Counted from the stretch's first letter, positions 38,684 through 50,631 are shown. The stretch: DNA of 64,000 bases from Halalkalibacter alkalisediminis (GCF_028610705.1 NZ_JAQQWT010000007.1:122449-186448), one strand, 5' to 3'. The notes: generated from the letters alone by a model not told the origin. Translations and numbers: made by a program.

Positions 38684-40114
38684 ATGGCAATGAAAATTGG
38701 AAATGAAGAATTTTTTGGACGGGTTGATAAGGGACTGAAAAATGATTTTATGAGAAATGCGATGGTCTCTGCTCAAGAAAGATTGAAGAATGGTCGTCTG
38801 AATGCGGCTGAAGAGCTTGGTGATTGGGAAGAATGGCGCGAGTTATCTGAAGAGATTCGTCAGCATACGCTAGAAAATCTTGATTTTTATTTAGAACAAT
38901 TGGCTAATAATGTAACAGCTAAAGGTGGACATGTCTTTTTTGCCCAAACAGCGGAAGAGGCAAATGACTATATTAAGAGAATTGTTAAAGAAAAAGATGC
39001 CAAAAAAATTATTAAATCAAAATCAATGGTTACAGAAGAAATAAGTATGAATGAAGCATTGGAGTCAGTGGGTTGTGAAGTCATTGAATCGGATCTTGGT
39101 GAGTATATTCTGCAAATTGACGACCATGATCCTCCTTCTCATATCGTGGCACCTGCTCTTCACAAAAATAAGGAGCAAATTAGAGATACGTTTCAAGTGA
39201 AAAAAGGGTATCAGCATTCTTCGAAACCAGAGGAATTAGCTCTTTTTGCTCGTGAGCAGCTGCGCGAGGAGTTTCTGACAGCAGATCTCGGTATTACTGG
39301 TTGTAATTTTGCAGTGGCGGAGTCTGGTAGTATTTCACTTGTTACAAATGAAGGAAACGCAAGACTCGCTACTAGTCTGCCGAAAACGCAGATTTCTGTT
39401 ATGGGTATGGAAAGAATTGTTCCCACTTGGGAGGAGTTAGAAGTATTAGTAAGCATGCTCTGTCGAAGTGCTGTTGGACAGAAGTTAACGAGTTATATTA
39501 CAGGACTAACAGGACCAAAAGAAGCTGAAGATGTAGACGGGCCAGAAGAATTTCATTTAGTCATTGTAGATAATGGGCGTTCTAAAATCTTAGGAACTGA
39601 ATTTCAATCGGCCTTACAGTGTATTCGTTGTGCGGCCTGTATAAATGTTTGTCCTATTTATCGCCATATTGGTGGACATTCATATGGTTCGATCTATCCT
39701 GGACCGATTGGCGCTGTTTTGTCACCGTTGCTAGGAGGATATGATGATTACAAGGAACTTCCATACGCTTCAAGTTTATGTGCTGCTTGTACAGATGCTT
39801 GCCCGGTGAAGATCCCTCTTCATGAACTGCTAGTCAAACATCGTCGTAATATGGTTGAGGAACAAGGGAAAGCAGCGTTCGGTGAAAAATTGGCAATGAA
39901 GGGATTTGCCTTAGCTGCTAGTTCACCAAAGATATATAATGCTGGAACGAAGATGGCACCATCAATGATGAGTCCATTAGTGAAAGATGGCAAAATTTCT
40001 AAAGGACCTGGTCCGGTTAAACCTTGGACAGATATTCGTGACTTCCCTGAACCTAGTAAGGAATCTTTTAGAAAATGGTTTAAAAACCGTGAAAAGGGAG
40101 GGGATTCGCAATGA
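38684..40114 (+). CDS. lutB: Lactate utilization iron-sulfur protein LutB
   Basis: This 476-aa subunit has an N-terminal LUD domain ([17 protein letters not shown] and [14 protein letters not shown]). Two 4Fe-4S motifs follow in the last third, [15 protein letters not shown] and [14 protein letters not shown]. It is the electron-transfer core of LutABC. SD AGGAGGTGA gives ATG 38684. Its stop overlaps the lutC start by 4 bp (ATGA), which indicates tight coupling. Confidence 0.95.
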   Translation: MAMKIGNEEFFGRVDKGLKNDFMRNAMVSAQERLKNGRLNAAEELGDWEEWRELSEEIRQHTLENLDFYLEQLANNVTAKGGHVFFAQTAEEANDYIKRIVKEKDAKKIIKSKSMVTEEISMNEALESVGCEVIESDLGEYILQIDDHDPPSHIVAPALHKNKEQIRDTFQVKKGYQHSSKPEELALFAREQLREEFLTADLGITGCNFAVAESGSISLVTNEGNARLATSLPKTQISVMGMERIVPTWEELEVLVSMLCRSAVGQKLTSYITGLTGPKEAEDVDGPEEFHLVIVDNGRSKILGTEFQSALQCIRCAACINVCPIYRHIGGHSYGSIYPGPIGAVLSPLLGGYDDYKELPYASSLCAACTDACPVKIPLHELLVKHRRNMVEEQGKAAFGEKLAMKGFALAASSPKIYNAGTKMAPSMMSPLVKDGKISKGPGPVKPWTDIRDFPEPSKESFRKWFKNREKGGDSQ

Positions 40115-40830
40115 CAAGAGGTTCAGTTCTAAATCAAGAAGCTTTTTTAAATAACATTGCAAGTAGCCTAGGCAGAGATCGACGTAAAGAAAACGTGGTT
40201 CGGCCAACTTGGAAGAAACAACCACAGTACAATGTCTATAAGGGTGAATCTCAGGATCAACTTGTTGAACGCTTAAAAGAGCAATGCCAACGAATCCATA
40301 CGAGTTTTGAAATGACGAAAGCCGAGTCATTACCGCAAGTACTTGAGGAAGTTATTTCCATATTTGAGGGAGAAAGAATAGTTAGTTGGAAAGATGAACG
40401 ATTTGCAGAATTTGGGCTAGATTCTCTTTTCTTTGATTTGACAAGGAAAGGGAAGGATATCCATACATGGGATCCTGAACGAGGGAAAGAAAATATCGTT
40501 CTAGCAGAAAAAGCAGATATCGGGATTACATTTTCTGATATGACATTAGCTGAATCTGGAACAGTTGTTTTGTTAAGTGATGCGAATAAAGGTAGATCTG
40601 TTAGTCTATTACCGACTAGTTATATTGCCATTATACCTAAGAGCTCTATTGTTCCGAGAATGACACAGGCGGCAAAAAAGCTTCATGATCTTGCTCAGAA
40701 AGAAGGTCAGTTCCCTTCTTGTGTAAACTTTATATCTGGACCAAGTAATAGTGCTGATATTGAGATGAATTTAGTTGTCGGAGTCCATGGACCAGTTAGA
40801 GCTTGTTACATTGTTGTGGAGGACAGGTAG
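40111..40830 (+). CDS. lutC: Lactate utilization protein LutC
   Basis: This 239-aa LUD-domain protein is the third LutABC subunit. [20 protein letters not shown] and [14 protein letters not shown] are LUD signatures, and [20 protein letters not shown] ends the domain. It overlaps lutB by 4 bp and carries SD GGGAGGGG inside lutB. A strong terminator follows. Confidence 0.94.
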   Translation: MTRGSVLNQEAFLNNIASSLGRDRRKENVVRPTWKKQPQYNVYKGESQDQLVERLKEQCQRIHTSFEMTKAESLPQVLEEVISIFEGERIVSWKDERFAEFGLDSLFFDLTRKGKDIHTWDPERGKENIVLAEKADIGITFSDMTLAESGTVVLLSDANKGRSVSLLPTSYIAIIPKSSIVPRMTQAAKKLHDLAQKEGQFPSCVNFISGPSNSADIEMNLVVGVHGPVRACYIVVEDR

Positions 40831-40893
40831 ATTTTTTGCCTCCTTACATGTTTATCGTCTAGGGAGAAACACATTAATTTGAAAAATATAGTC

Positions 40894-40932
40894 AAAAAAA
40901 CTGCAATGGATTCGAACCATTGCAGTTTTTTA
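40894..40932. terminator. Terminator after lutABC
   Basis: AAAAAACTGCAATGG (40895-40909) and CCATTGCAGTTTTTT (40917-40931) form a 15-bp perfect stem with A and T tracts on both sides, usable from both strands (lutC and rsfA). No gene was found in the rest of 40933-41047. Confidence 0.9.
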
Positions 40933-41047
40933 CTGAATTAGCTTAATCTAACCTTCTATGATTGCTTTATAGCATTAAGAATTAACAAGGGATGTCCCAA
41001 AGAGTGAGAAATATTATTCTTGATGTTGCTCAGCATGAAAGATTAAA

Positions 41048-41674
41048 TTATTTAGCTAGCTTTTCTAAATTTCCGTTTTTATCCATTTTGAAAGCTGCAG
41101 TAGACAAAGAATCTTCATCTTCTAAAATAGCCATCCTCCTAGCTCTATTCATAATCTGAATAAGAGATTGATAATCCTCTTCAATGATACTATTATCTTG
41201 TTTAATTTTCTTTAATTCACGCTCTAACTCTTGGTTGCGTACTTGTAATTCACGGTTTTCTTTAGTTAGTTTTTCATTCTCGCGTTCAAGAGCTGGGGAT
41301 TGTGCGTTTGTTTGAATCATTGTTTGTAAATATTGAACGACAGATTCCAACGACATCTCGCTATCTAGTGATTGTGTCATTTGTTCCATAGTTGGTTGTG
41401 CTGTCCACATCGGTCTCATTTGAGGATAATAGGAGAAAGAGGCAGCTCTCTTTCTTTCTTTGCGCTCTTTTTTCGCTTCTGCAATATGCTTCATATAACG
41501 GTTACGAACAACGGCGTTCCATCTAAATCCGCAAGCGGCAGAAGTCCGGTTTAACTCGTCTCCTACTTCATCAAATGCACGAAGCTGTGTACTTCCTTCT
41601 TTAATGTGTTTAAGGACGGTTTCAGCTAACAATACATCATCTTCATGTGACCAAGCATCTTGTCTTACTTTCAT
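41048..41674 (-). CDS. rsfA: RsfA-family prespore regulator
   Basis: This 208-aa protein starts with a Myb/SANT-like DNA-binding region (RQDAWSHEDDVLLAETVLKH and TSAACGFRWNAVVRNRY by position) typical of RsfA, the SigmaF-dependent prespore regulator. Residues about 130-185 are a coiled coil (LTKENRELQVRNQELERELK). ATG 41674 is favoured because the upstream ATG at 41683 directly abuts the AGGAG SD. It lies downstream of rarA on the same strand with a 234-bp gap, which probably holds its own sporulation promoter. Confidence 0.88.
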   Translation of the reverse strand: MKVRQDAWSHEDDVLLAETVLKHIKEGSTQLRAFDEVGDELNRTSAACGFRWNAVVRNRYMKHIAEAKKERKERKRAASFSYYPQMRPMWTAQPTMEQMTQSLDSEMSLESVVQYLQTMIQTNAQSPALERENEKLTKENRELQVRNQELERELKKIKQDNSIIEEDYQSLIQIMNRARRMAILEDEDSLSTAAFKMDKNGNLEKLAK

Positions 41675-41779
41675 TCTTATCATCTCCTAAATAGTTGTTG
41701 TTTTCTAGTTGATACAAATTCTAACCAGAAAAAACTATATTTATACAAGGCTGATAGAAAAAGATGAAAGTAGTGAAAA

Positions 41780-41810
41780 TACACTCATGAGGTAATCTCT
41801 CACGAGTGTA
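41780..41810 (-). terminator. Hairpin after rarA
   Basis: TACACTCATGAG (41780-41791) and CTCACGAGTGTA (41799-41810) pair except one position. On the minus strand ATTTTCA follows. It likely ends rarA transcripts before the rsfA promoter. Confidence 0.55.
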
Positions 41811-41917
41811 AAAAAATGAATCTAGAAATATATAAATAGTTTATATTTTCATTTGACCATCACGTTAACAAAATTCCATTAAACTGGCAACAAAGAGGAT
41901 GACTAGTAGAATTTTAA

Positions 41918-43192
41918 TTATTTTGGGTTTCTATGGAGTCGTTCATATACATCAGCTAATGTCATTTCGAATTTACCAGTTCGTTTTGGTTGGTAATACG
42001 AGCTGTTTTTAAGTGCATCAGGCAAGTATTGCTGTTTAACCCAACCATGCTCATAATCATGTGGGTATTTATAGTCCATCCCGCGGCCGAGCTGAGTGGC
42101 TCCTTGGTAATGAGAATCTTTTAAATGTTTCGGAATCACACCTATTTTACCATTTCGAATGTCAGTCAAAGCAGCATCAAGAGCTTTATAAGCAGAATTA
42201 GATTTAGGTGACAAGCATAGTTCAATTACGGCGTTAGCGAGTGGAATACGGGCTTCTGGTAATCCAAGACGTTCAGCCGATTCAATCGCGGATAAAGTTC
42301 TAGATCCAGCTTGCGGGCTTGCCAGTCCAATATCTTCATAGGCAATTACGAGCAGTCGTCTATGAATGCTAATGAGATCACCTGCTTCAATTAATCTGGC
42401 AAGGTAATGAAGTGCGGCGTTGACATCGCTTCCTCTAATCGATTTCTGGAACGCAGAAAGAACGTCATAGTGGGCATCACCATCTTTATCATGTTGAAAA
42501 CTCTTTTTTTGAATACAGGATTCTGCTGTAGAAAGGGAAATTACTTTTTCACCTAACTCATTTGGGAAAGTTGACAAGATAGCAAGCTCTAGACCATTGA
42601 GGGCGGAACGGACATCTCCACCACATGCTAATGCTAAATGTTCTAGAGCCTCATCCACTACAGTGATTTTTTCTCTTCCATACCCATTTGTTTCATCCTG
42701 CAAAGCACGGTTTAAAGCGAGTTCGATATCAGGAGCTGTTAATGGTTCAAGTTCAAATATTTGACAGCGGCTTCGAATAGCTGGATTAATGGAATGAAAA
42801 GGGTTGGCTGTTGTTGCTCCGATTAAAATAAGTAGGCCATTCTCCAAATAGGGTAATAAAAAGTCCTGCTTGCCCTTGTCTAGTCGATGGACTTCATCGA
42901 GAATAAGAATAAGTTGCCCATACATTTTGGCTTCTTCTACAGCAATCTCCATATCTTTTTTATTATTAACAACCGCATTAAGCATTTTAGAGGGGGTACC
43001 TGTTGATCCTGAAATAGCACTGGCAATCGATGTTTTTCCAATTCCAGGTGGCCCATATAAAATCATTGATGATAATTGGCCAGCATCTACCATCCTTCTT
43101 AATAGCTTGCCTTCACCAATTAAGTGTTGTTGGCCAATAATATGTTCTATTTTTTTTGGACGCATTCGAAATGCAAGGGGTTGTTTCTTCAT
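41918..43192 (-). CDS. rarA: Replication-associated recombination ATPase RarA
   Basis: This 424-aa AAA+ protein of the RarA/MgsA/WRNIP1 family acts at stalled forks. MRPKKIEHIIGQQHLIG leads into Walker A GPPGIGKTS, Walker B LILDEVHRL and sensor 1 GATTANPF. The C-terminal tetramerisation part shows DVNAALHYLARLIEAGD and YEDIGLASPQA. In B. subtilis yrvN lies next to cymR in the same arrangement. It is divergent from the YczE-like gene. Confidence 0.95.
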   Translation of the reverse strand: MKKQPLAFRMRPKKIEHIIGQQHLIGEGKLLRRMVDAGQLSSMILYGPPGIGKTSIASAISGSTGTPSKMLNAVVNNKKDMEIAVEEAKMYGQLILILDEVHRLDKGKQDFLLPYLENGLLILIGATTANPFHSINPAIRSRCQIFELEPLTAPDIELALNRALQDETNGYGREKITVVDEALEHLALACGGDVRSALNGLELAILSTFPNELGEKVISLSTAESCIQKKSFQHDKDGDAHYDVLSAFQKSIRGSDVNAALHYLARLIEAGDLISIHRRLLVIAYEDIGLASPQAGSRTLSAIESAERLGLPEARIPLANAVIELCLSPKSNSAYKALDAALTDIRNGKIGVIPKHLKDSHYQGATQLGRGMDYKYPHDYEHGWVKQQYLPDALKNSSYYQPKRTGKFEMTLADVYERLHRNPK

Positions 43193-43424
43193 GTTTTAGC
43201 CTCCATCATACATGCTATTGTTAGTGTAATGGATGAAATTCCAAATGCCAACTAAACGCTACGATAGAAAATAGTTTAAATGAGAAAGGTACGAGTTTGT
43301 ACCTTCAACTGACCTAGAATGACTGAGTGGTACTTAGGTGCCCGACGCGACTTTAGAAATAAAATGTGGACAGATTATCGAACGGTAGTTTTAAGCGTCT
43401 TGTAGCCAAATTGTTTGATTTTCA

Positions 43425-43433
43425 TGCTATAAT
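43425..43433 (+). promoter_or_regulatory. Extended -10 promoter before the YczE-like gene
   Basis: TGCTATAAT is an extended -10. No good -35 lies 17 bp upstream. The 273-bp gap 43193-43465 otherwise holds a short AAGGTAC/GTACCTT hairpin at 43286-43305 and nothing else recognised. Confidence 0.5.
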
Positions 43434-43465
43434 GGCAAAGACTTATGTAGAGAGAAGGGTTACCC

Positions 43466-44161
43466 TTGGAGAGAGATAGATATGATAAAAGTAAACGTAC
43501 ATTTTTTATTCGGTGGGGTGCGTTTATGTTCGGATTGATGGTGATGGCGCTTGGGATTGCCATGATGATTCGTGCAGAACTAGGAGGAGCACCGTGGGAT
43601 GTACTTCATCTGGGTTTAACTTTACAATTTGGTTTAACAGTGGGAACGTGGTCGATCATTATGGGGGCAATTGTTTTAGGAATAACAGCTCTCTTAACAA
43701 AGTCATGGCCACAAATTGGTGCTTTTTTAAATATGCTTTTTCTAGGAATTTATATAGACCTTTTTTTGTGGATCGTATCTACTCCTACGAATATGATTGC
43801 TCAATACTTAATGCTTGGATTTGGAATTTTAATTATTGGTTTTGGGATTGGGATCTATATAGCTCCTAGGTGTGGAGCGGGCCCACGTGATAGTTTAATG
43901 TTAGCTTTGCAAGAAAAAACAGGTTGGAAAGTGCAATATGTTCGAGGATTAATGGAAATAGCTGTGCTTACCCTCGGTTGGATGATGGGGGGGACGGTTT
44001 TTATTGGTACCTTATTATTTTGTTTTGGAATCGGCTCTGTTCTAGGGATCACGTTGCCACAGTGCCAGAGAATATTTGATTTAATTATGGAAAGAGGGAA
44101 AAAGAATGAAGATATCAACAAAGGGGCGTTACGGACTTACCATCATGATGGCGTTAGCTAA
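43466..44161 (+). CDS. YczE/YyaS/YitT-family membrane protein
   Basis: This 231-aa protein has five helices. MIRAELGGAPWDVLHLGL and YIAPRCGAGPRDSLMLAL are the repeated motifs of the YczE family. Function is not established, although YczE is reported to affect lipopeptide production in B. subtilis. It starts at TTG after AGAAGGG. The last 56 bp (18 codons) overlap the start of cymR in another frame, so translation of the two may interfere or be coupled. Confidence 0.8.
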   Translation: MERDRYDKSKRTFFIRWGAFMFGLMVMALGIAMMIRAELGGAPWDVLHLGLTLQFGLTVGTWSIIMGAIVLGITALLTKSWPQIGAFLNMLFLGIYIDLFLWIVSTPTNMIAQYLMLGFGILIIGFGIGIYIAPRCGAGPRDSLMLALQEKTGWKVQYVRGLMEIAVLTLGWMMGGTVFIGTLLFCFGIGSVLGITLPQCQRIFDLIMERGKKNEDINKGALRTYHHDGVS

Positions 44162-44525
44162 ACAAGTTGGTGATGGTCCAATTTCATTAAAATCGATTGC
44201 AAAGGAATACGACTTATCAGAGCATTATTTAGAACAGTTGATCGCTCCTCTTAGAAATGCCATGCTGGTTAAAAGTGTGCGCGGTGCCTATGGTGGCTAT
44301 ATGCTAGCAAAGGACGCTAAAGATATAACAGCTGGAGATATTATTCGAGTTCTCGAAGGCCCGATTAGTCCAGTAGAAGTAATGGATGATGAAGAACCAG
44401 CCAAACGAAACCTCTGGATAAAAATCCGCGATGCTGTCAAGGATGTACTAGACAACACAACACTAGAAGACCTAGCCACCTACGAAGACTCAGGAGAACA
44501 AGAATATTATATGTTTTATATTTAA
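44106..44525 (+). CDS. cymR: Rrf2-family regulator CymR
   Basis: This 139-aa repressor begins MKISTKGRYGLTIMMALA, with the helix-turn-helix in ISLKSIAKEYDLSEHYLEQL and the wing VRGAYGGYML. CymR represses cysteine-metabolism genes together with CysK in B. subtilis. Rrf2 proteins with three Cys bind Fe-S clusters, but this one lacks them, as CymR does. SD AGAGGG lies inside the preceding gene. A dispersed repeat begins at the base after its stop and separates it from iscS. Confidence 0.92.
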   Translation: MKISTKGRYGLTIMMALAKQVGDGPISLKSIAKEYDLSEHYLEQLIAPLRNAMLVKSVRGAYGGYMLAKDAKDITAGDIIRVLEGPISPVEVMDDEEPAKRNLWIKIRDAVKDVLDNTTLEDLATYEDSGEQEYYMFYI

Positions 44526-44720
44526 GTGTTGTTTCAAAAAGGTACGGTCTTAACCTTTTTGAAACAACACGAAGCAATGAGCGGAACCGCAGCAAGCTCT
44601 TAAGCCAGTTATGAGCGCTCTTCTCATAACAGGCGTGCAGCGCGAGAAGCCATTGCCCTCTTCGAATAAGGTAATTTTAAATCAAAAAGGTACGGTCTTA
44701 ACCTTTTTGAAACAACACGA
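44526..44720. repeat. Dispersed palindrome-module repeat, complete copy B
   Basis: The palindrome GTGTTGTTTCAAAAAGGT (44526-44543) with its full complement at 44553-44570 starts at the base after the cymR stop. The 83-nt module runs 44574-44656: outer GCAATG/CATTGC, middle CGCAGC/GCAGCG with one mismatch, inner 12-bp stem with one A-A mismatch around a 7-nt loop. A second palindrome core (44682-44720), identical from TCAAAAAGGT to ACACGAA, follows 148 bp after the first, without a second module. Confidence 0.85.
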
Positions 44721-44751
44721 ACTCATTTTATTTAAAGAAGGTGAACTTTAC

Positions 44752-47059
<2,308 letters not shown>

Positions 47060-47120
47060 CAATCATAAAAAGTATGATTAATCGTTAAATGAAATCAGAT
47101 TATGGAAGCGAGGCATATAT

Positions 47121-47774
47121 ATGTTAAATGAAAAAGGGATTGCTTATATGAATGAGCAAAAGTATGAAGAAGCAGCCAAAATGTTTAATGAGGCGATTGA
47201 GGAAGACCCGAAAGACCCAACTGGCTTTATCAATTTTGGAAACCTGCTTGGGGTGTTAGGTGATTATGAACGGGCTTTGGCTTTCTTTGATAAGGCGATT
47301 GGACTTGATGAGCGCGCGGCTACAGCGTATTACGGAGCCGGAACGATTTATTATAAACAAGATCAATTTGAGGAAGCGACAAAGATGTTTAAAAAAGCAC
47401 TCATTGAAAAGTTGGATGAAACAGATGTTCATTTCATGTTAGGAATGAGTTACTACCAACTAGGTGCTTTGCCGCACGCTTTAGCCTCTTTTAAAAGGAC
47501 GGTAGAACTTCAGCCAAAAGACGTTGACGGTCGTTTTCAATATGGATTATGCTTAGCTCAATTAGAACAAATTAATGAAGCTATAGTGGAACTAGAGGAA
47601 GTGGTTAAACTAGACGATCAACATGCAGACGCTTATTTTAATTTAGGTGTTGCTTACGCCTATAACGAGCGAGGAGAAGACGCATTAGCCGTTTTTGAAC
47701 AAGCTCTCATTATTCAGCCAGACCATGCATTAGCAGCGAATGGAAAGAAAACAATTGAACAAGCCATCAAGTAA
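47121..47774 (+). CDS. TPR-repeat protein (YrrB-like)
   Basis: This 217-aa protein is made of about six tetratricopeptide repeats over its whole length, for example MNEQKYEEAAKMFNEAIEED, LGDYERALAFFDKAIGLD and NERGEDALAVFEQALIIQPD (each within one repeat). No signal or other domain is present. It matches YrrB between mnmA and recD2 in B. subtilis. It is presumably a protein-interaction scaffold; partners are unknown. Confidence 0.85.
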   Translation: MLNEKGIAYMNEQKYEEAAKMFNEAIEEDPKDPTGFINFGNLLGVLGDYERALAFFDKAIGLDERAATAYYGAGTIYYKQDQFEEATKMFKKALIEKLDETDVHFMLGMSYYQLGALPHALASFKRTVELQPKDVDGRFQYGLCLAQLEQINEAIVELEEVVKLDDQHADAYFNLGVAYAYNERGEDALAVFEQALIIQPDHALAANGKKTIEQAIK

Positions 47775-47786
47775 GGATGATGACAT

Positions 47787-50096
47787 GTGAATAATGGAGA
47801 ATCAATTTTACCTGAAGAAGAACGAAGCATTGAGCGGGGATTTATAAAAGGAAATGTCATTCACATTGTTTTTCGCAATGAGGAAAATTTCTATACGGTT
47901 GCGCTCATTCGTGTACAACAAACGAATGAAGACTTAAAAGAGAAGAAATTAACCGTTGTCGGTGTTTTACCTAAATTAGAACAAGAGGAGACCTTTTTGT
48001 TTTTTGGTCAAATAATGGATCATCCTAAATTTGGGGTTCAATATCAAGTCGAACAATTTAGAAGAGATCTCCCTCAAACCAAACACGGAATCATCCAATA
48101 TTTATCTAGTGATCGGTTTCCTGGAATTGGGGCTAAGACGGCTGAATCTATTGTTGAAGTCTTAGGTGAACACGCCATTACCCGTATCGTTGAAAGTCGC
48201 TCTGTGTTAGATGTCGTACCCAAATTACCAAAAGAAAAAGCGGATGCTTTATATGAGCAACTCATTGATCAACAAGGTGTTGAACAAGTTTTGATGACAC
48301 TATCTAAGCATGGGTTCGGTGTGGAGTTGTCAATGAAGGTCTATCAAGCTTATGGTCTACAAGCGATTGATATTATTCAGACAAACCCTTATCAATTAAT
48401 TGCTGATGTTGAAGGAATTGGCTTTAGAAAGGCAGATTTATTAGGGGCCGCAATCGGGATAACAGGGAACCATCCTGACCGAATTCGTGCAGGGTGTCTG
48501 TTCTTAATTCAAGAGCTTTGCCTTCAGGATGGACATGTTTTTCTTGAAAGGCACACACTGATTCCTCATGTTGTATCATTGCTTTCTTCTTATGAAACGA
48601 GAATACCTACACAAGAAGTTGAACAGCAAATTGAGTTAATGCATGAAGAAGACGTGATTCATTTAGAAGAGACGAGAGTGTATATTAAATCCCTTTACTT
48701 TGCAGAAAAAGGAATTGTTTCGAGTGTACGAAGGCTTTTAAGTGAAGAAGTAAAAGATGAATTTCCGGAAGCTGAATTTTTAAAAACGTTGGGGAAACTA
48801 GAAGAAGAGTTTAAAATGGAATATGCTCCTTCTCAAAAAACAGCTATTCAAACGGCATTGTCTTCAGCTTTAATGATTTTAACAGGAGGTCCTGGTACAG
48901 GAAAGACGACTGTTATTAAAGGGATTGTTGAACTATATGCACGTCTACATGGCATTTCCTTAGATGAAAAAGCCTATACAAAAACAAACCCATTTCCAAT
49001 TTTACTTGTGGCTCCAACAGGTAGAGCGGCAAAACGGATGAGTGAGGCTACTGAACTTCCTGCGACAACCATTCATCGACTGCTTGGTTGGAAAGGAGGT
49101 AACGGAGGTTTTGAAAAAGGGGATCATGAGCCTCTTGAAGGAGAACTCTTAATTGTAGATGAGAGTTCAATGGTAGATATCTGGCTAATGAATCAATTAT
49201 TAAAATCGGTACCAAAAGGAATGCAAGTCGTTTTAGTGGGTGATCAGGATCAACTGCCATCGGTTGGACCAGGACAAGTGCTTCGAGACTTTCTAGATTC
49301 AACGGTTATTCCAACTGTTCCTTTAACTGATATATATAGACAAGCAGAAGGCTCATCTATTATTGAATTAGCTCATGCGATGAAGCAAGGAACGATGCCA
49401 GTTAACTTACCAGATCCTCAAAAAGATCGCCGTTTTTTTCCTTGTCAAATCGATCACGTTCAACAGGTTGTCGCGCAAATTTGTGAAAATGCTATGAAAA
49501 AAGGGTATACAGCAAAAGACATTCAAGTACTAGCTCCTATGTATAAAGGAAGTGCAGGGATTATAGAATTAAACAGAATGCTCCAAAATTTATTCAATCC
49601 GAAGACCGAACAAAGAAGAGAATTAAGCTTTGGTGATGTCGTCTATCGAACAGGTGATATGGTCTTACAGTTAGTGAACAATCCAGATGAAAATGTGTAC
49701 AATGGTGACCGTGGAGAAATTGTTGCCATATTCTATGCAAAAGAAAATCAAGAAAAACAAGACCAGTTGGTTATTTCTTTTGACGGGATTGAGGTAGTAT
49801 ATTTAAAAAAATATCTAAATCAAATAACACATGCCTATTGTTGTTCGATTCATAAAGCTCAAGGGAGCGAATTTCCAATTGTGGTTATGCCAGTCGTGAG
49901 AAATTACGCGAGAATGCTTAGACGTAATTTATTATATACAGGGATAACAAGAGCTAAGCAATATTTATTACTGTGTGGAGATCTTAAAGCGATTCATTCG
50001 GCTATTACCCAAAAAGAAGAATTAATTAGAAATTCCATGTTACAGTCAAAGCTGCAAAGTTTATTAGTGGAAAAAGCTAACCAACATAACACTTGA
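47787..50096 (+). CDS. recD2: ATP-dependent DNA helicase RecD2
   Basis: This 769-aa superfamily 1B 5'-3' helicase is not part of a RecBCD complex in Firmicutes. The N-terminal region has helix-hairpin-helix-like motifs (FPGIGAKTAESIVEVLG and VEGIGFRKADLLG). Helicase motifs are GGPGTGKTTV (I), VDESSMVD (II), GDQDQLPSVGPGQVLRD (III), YRQAEGSSI (IV) and TGDMVLQLVNN and AYCCSIHKAQGSEF near the end. It starts at GTG, 12 bp after the TPR gene. Confidence 0.95.
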   Translation: MNNGESILPEEERSIERGFIKGNVIHIVFRNEENFYTVALIRVQQTNEDLKEKKLTVVGVLPKLEQEETFLFFGQIMDHPKFGVQYQVEQFRRDLPQTKHGIIQYLSSDRFPGIGAKTAESIVEVLGEHAITRIVESRSVLDVVPKLPKEKADALYEQLIDQQGVEQVLMTLSKHGFGVELSMKVYQAYGLQAIDIIQTNPYQLIADVEGIGFRKADLLGAAIGITGNHPDRIRAGCLFLIQELCLQDGHVFLERHTLIPHVVSLLSSYETRIPTQEVEQQIELMHEEDVIHLEETRVYIKSLYFAEKGIVSSVRRLLSEEVKDEFPEAEFLKTLGKLEEEFKMEYAPSQKTAIQTALSSALMILTGGPGTGKTTVIKGIVELYARLHGISLDEKAYTKTNPFPILLVAPTGRAAKRMSEATELPATTIHRLLGWKGGNGGFEKGDHEPLEGELLIVDESSMVDIWLMNQLLKSVPKGMQVVLVGDQDQLPSVGPGQVLRDFLDSTVIPTVPLTDIYRQAEGSSIIELAHAMKQGTMPVNLPDPQKDRRFFPCQIDHVQQVVAQICENAMKKGYTAKDIQVLAPMYKGSAGIIELNRMLQNLFNPKTEQRRELSFGDVVYRTGDMVLQLVNNPDENVYNGDRGEIVAIFYAKENQEKQDQLVISFDGIEVVYLKKYLNQITHAYCCSIHKAQGSEFPIVVMPVVRNYARMLRRNLLYTGITRAKQYLLLCGDLKAIHSAITQKEELIRNSMLQSKLQSLLVEKANQHNT

Positions 50097-50140
50097 AATA
50101 TTGCCACAAACTATAGATGTTTGGAAAGGTGGCGATTGCT

Positions 50141-50614
50141 TTGCGGACTTTTTCAACAGTGGAAGGTTTACCGATTATTTCGTTATCTACTGGAAAAGAA
50201 TATGGACACGTTCAAGATCTTCTTTATCAAGATGGTACAGTGATCGGTTTTCTAATAGATCCTAAAGGATGGTTTACAAAGCATCTTTTTCTTCCAGTTA
50301 CGTCTATTGAGAATATAGGGACAGATGGGGTAATGATTTCTGACTCTCATGTCTTAAAACCGATGACTCAGCATGAAAAAAGGGCGATTCCTTTAAAGAC
50401 TGGGAAGAGACGTCTTCATGGAACCGCACTACTCACAGCTGAAGGGGAAAAATTAGGTCTCCTGGAGGACGTATATTTCCAAGAAGAAGTGGGCACGATT
50501 ATAGGGTATGAAGTGACGGAAGGGTTGGTCGCAGACCTAGTTGAAGGACGTAGTGTCGTCAAAAGCAATTCAAAGCTGACGATCGCTGGGGGGCGTGCCA
50601 TCCTAACGGAATAG
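50141..50614 (+). CDS. PRC-barrel domain protein (YrrD-like)
   Basis: This 157-aa protein has two PRC-barrel-like halves, one with STGKEYGHVQDLLYQDGTVIG and one with AEGEKLGLLEDVYFQEEVGTIIG (by position). It is the YrrD homologue by place and sequence; function is unknown. TTG 50141 is chosen because AAAGGTGG is 8-9 nt before it and YrrD-like proteins begin MRTFS. The ATG at 50117 has no SD. Confidence 0.82.
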   Translation: MRTFSTVEGLPIISLSTGKEYGHVQDLLYQDGTVIGFLIDPKGWFTKHLFLPVTSIENIGTDGVMISDSHVLKPMTQHEKRAIPLKTGKRRLHGTALLTAEGEKLGLLEDVYFQEEVGTIIGYEVTEGLVADLVEGRSVVKSNSKLTIAGGRAILTE

Positions 50615-50631
50615 AAGGGAGCCTTATAATC

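Noticed and set aside
40895..40931. tRNA T-loop-like GGATTCGAACC
   Set aside because: It is only the loop of the lutC terminator; no acceptor, D or anticodon arm is present.
43286..43305. AAGGTAC/GTACCTT hairpin as another copy of the dispersed palindrome
   Set aside because: Only a short inner part resembles the core, the A5/T5 tracts are missing and no module follows.
44611..44751. N-terminal extension of the second cysteine desulfurase
   Set aside because: It is encoded by the dispersed repeat; the SD and family N-terminus set the start at 44752.
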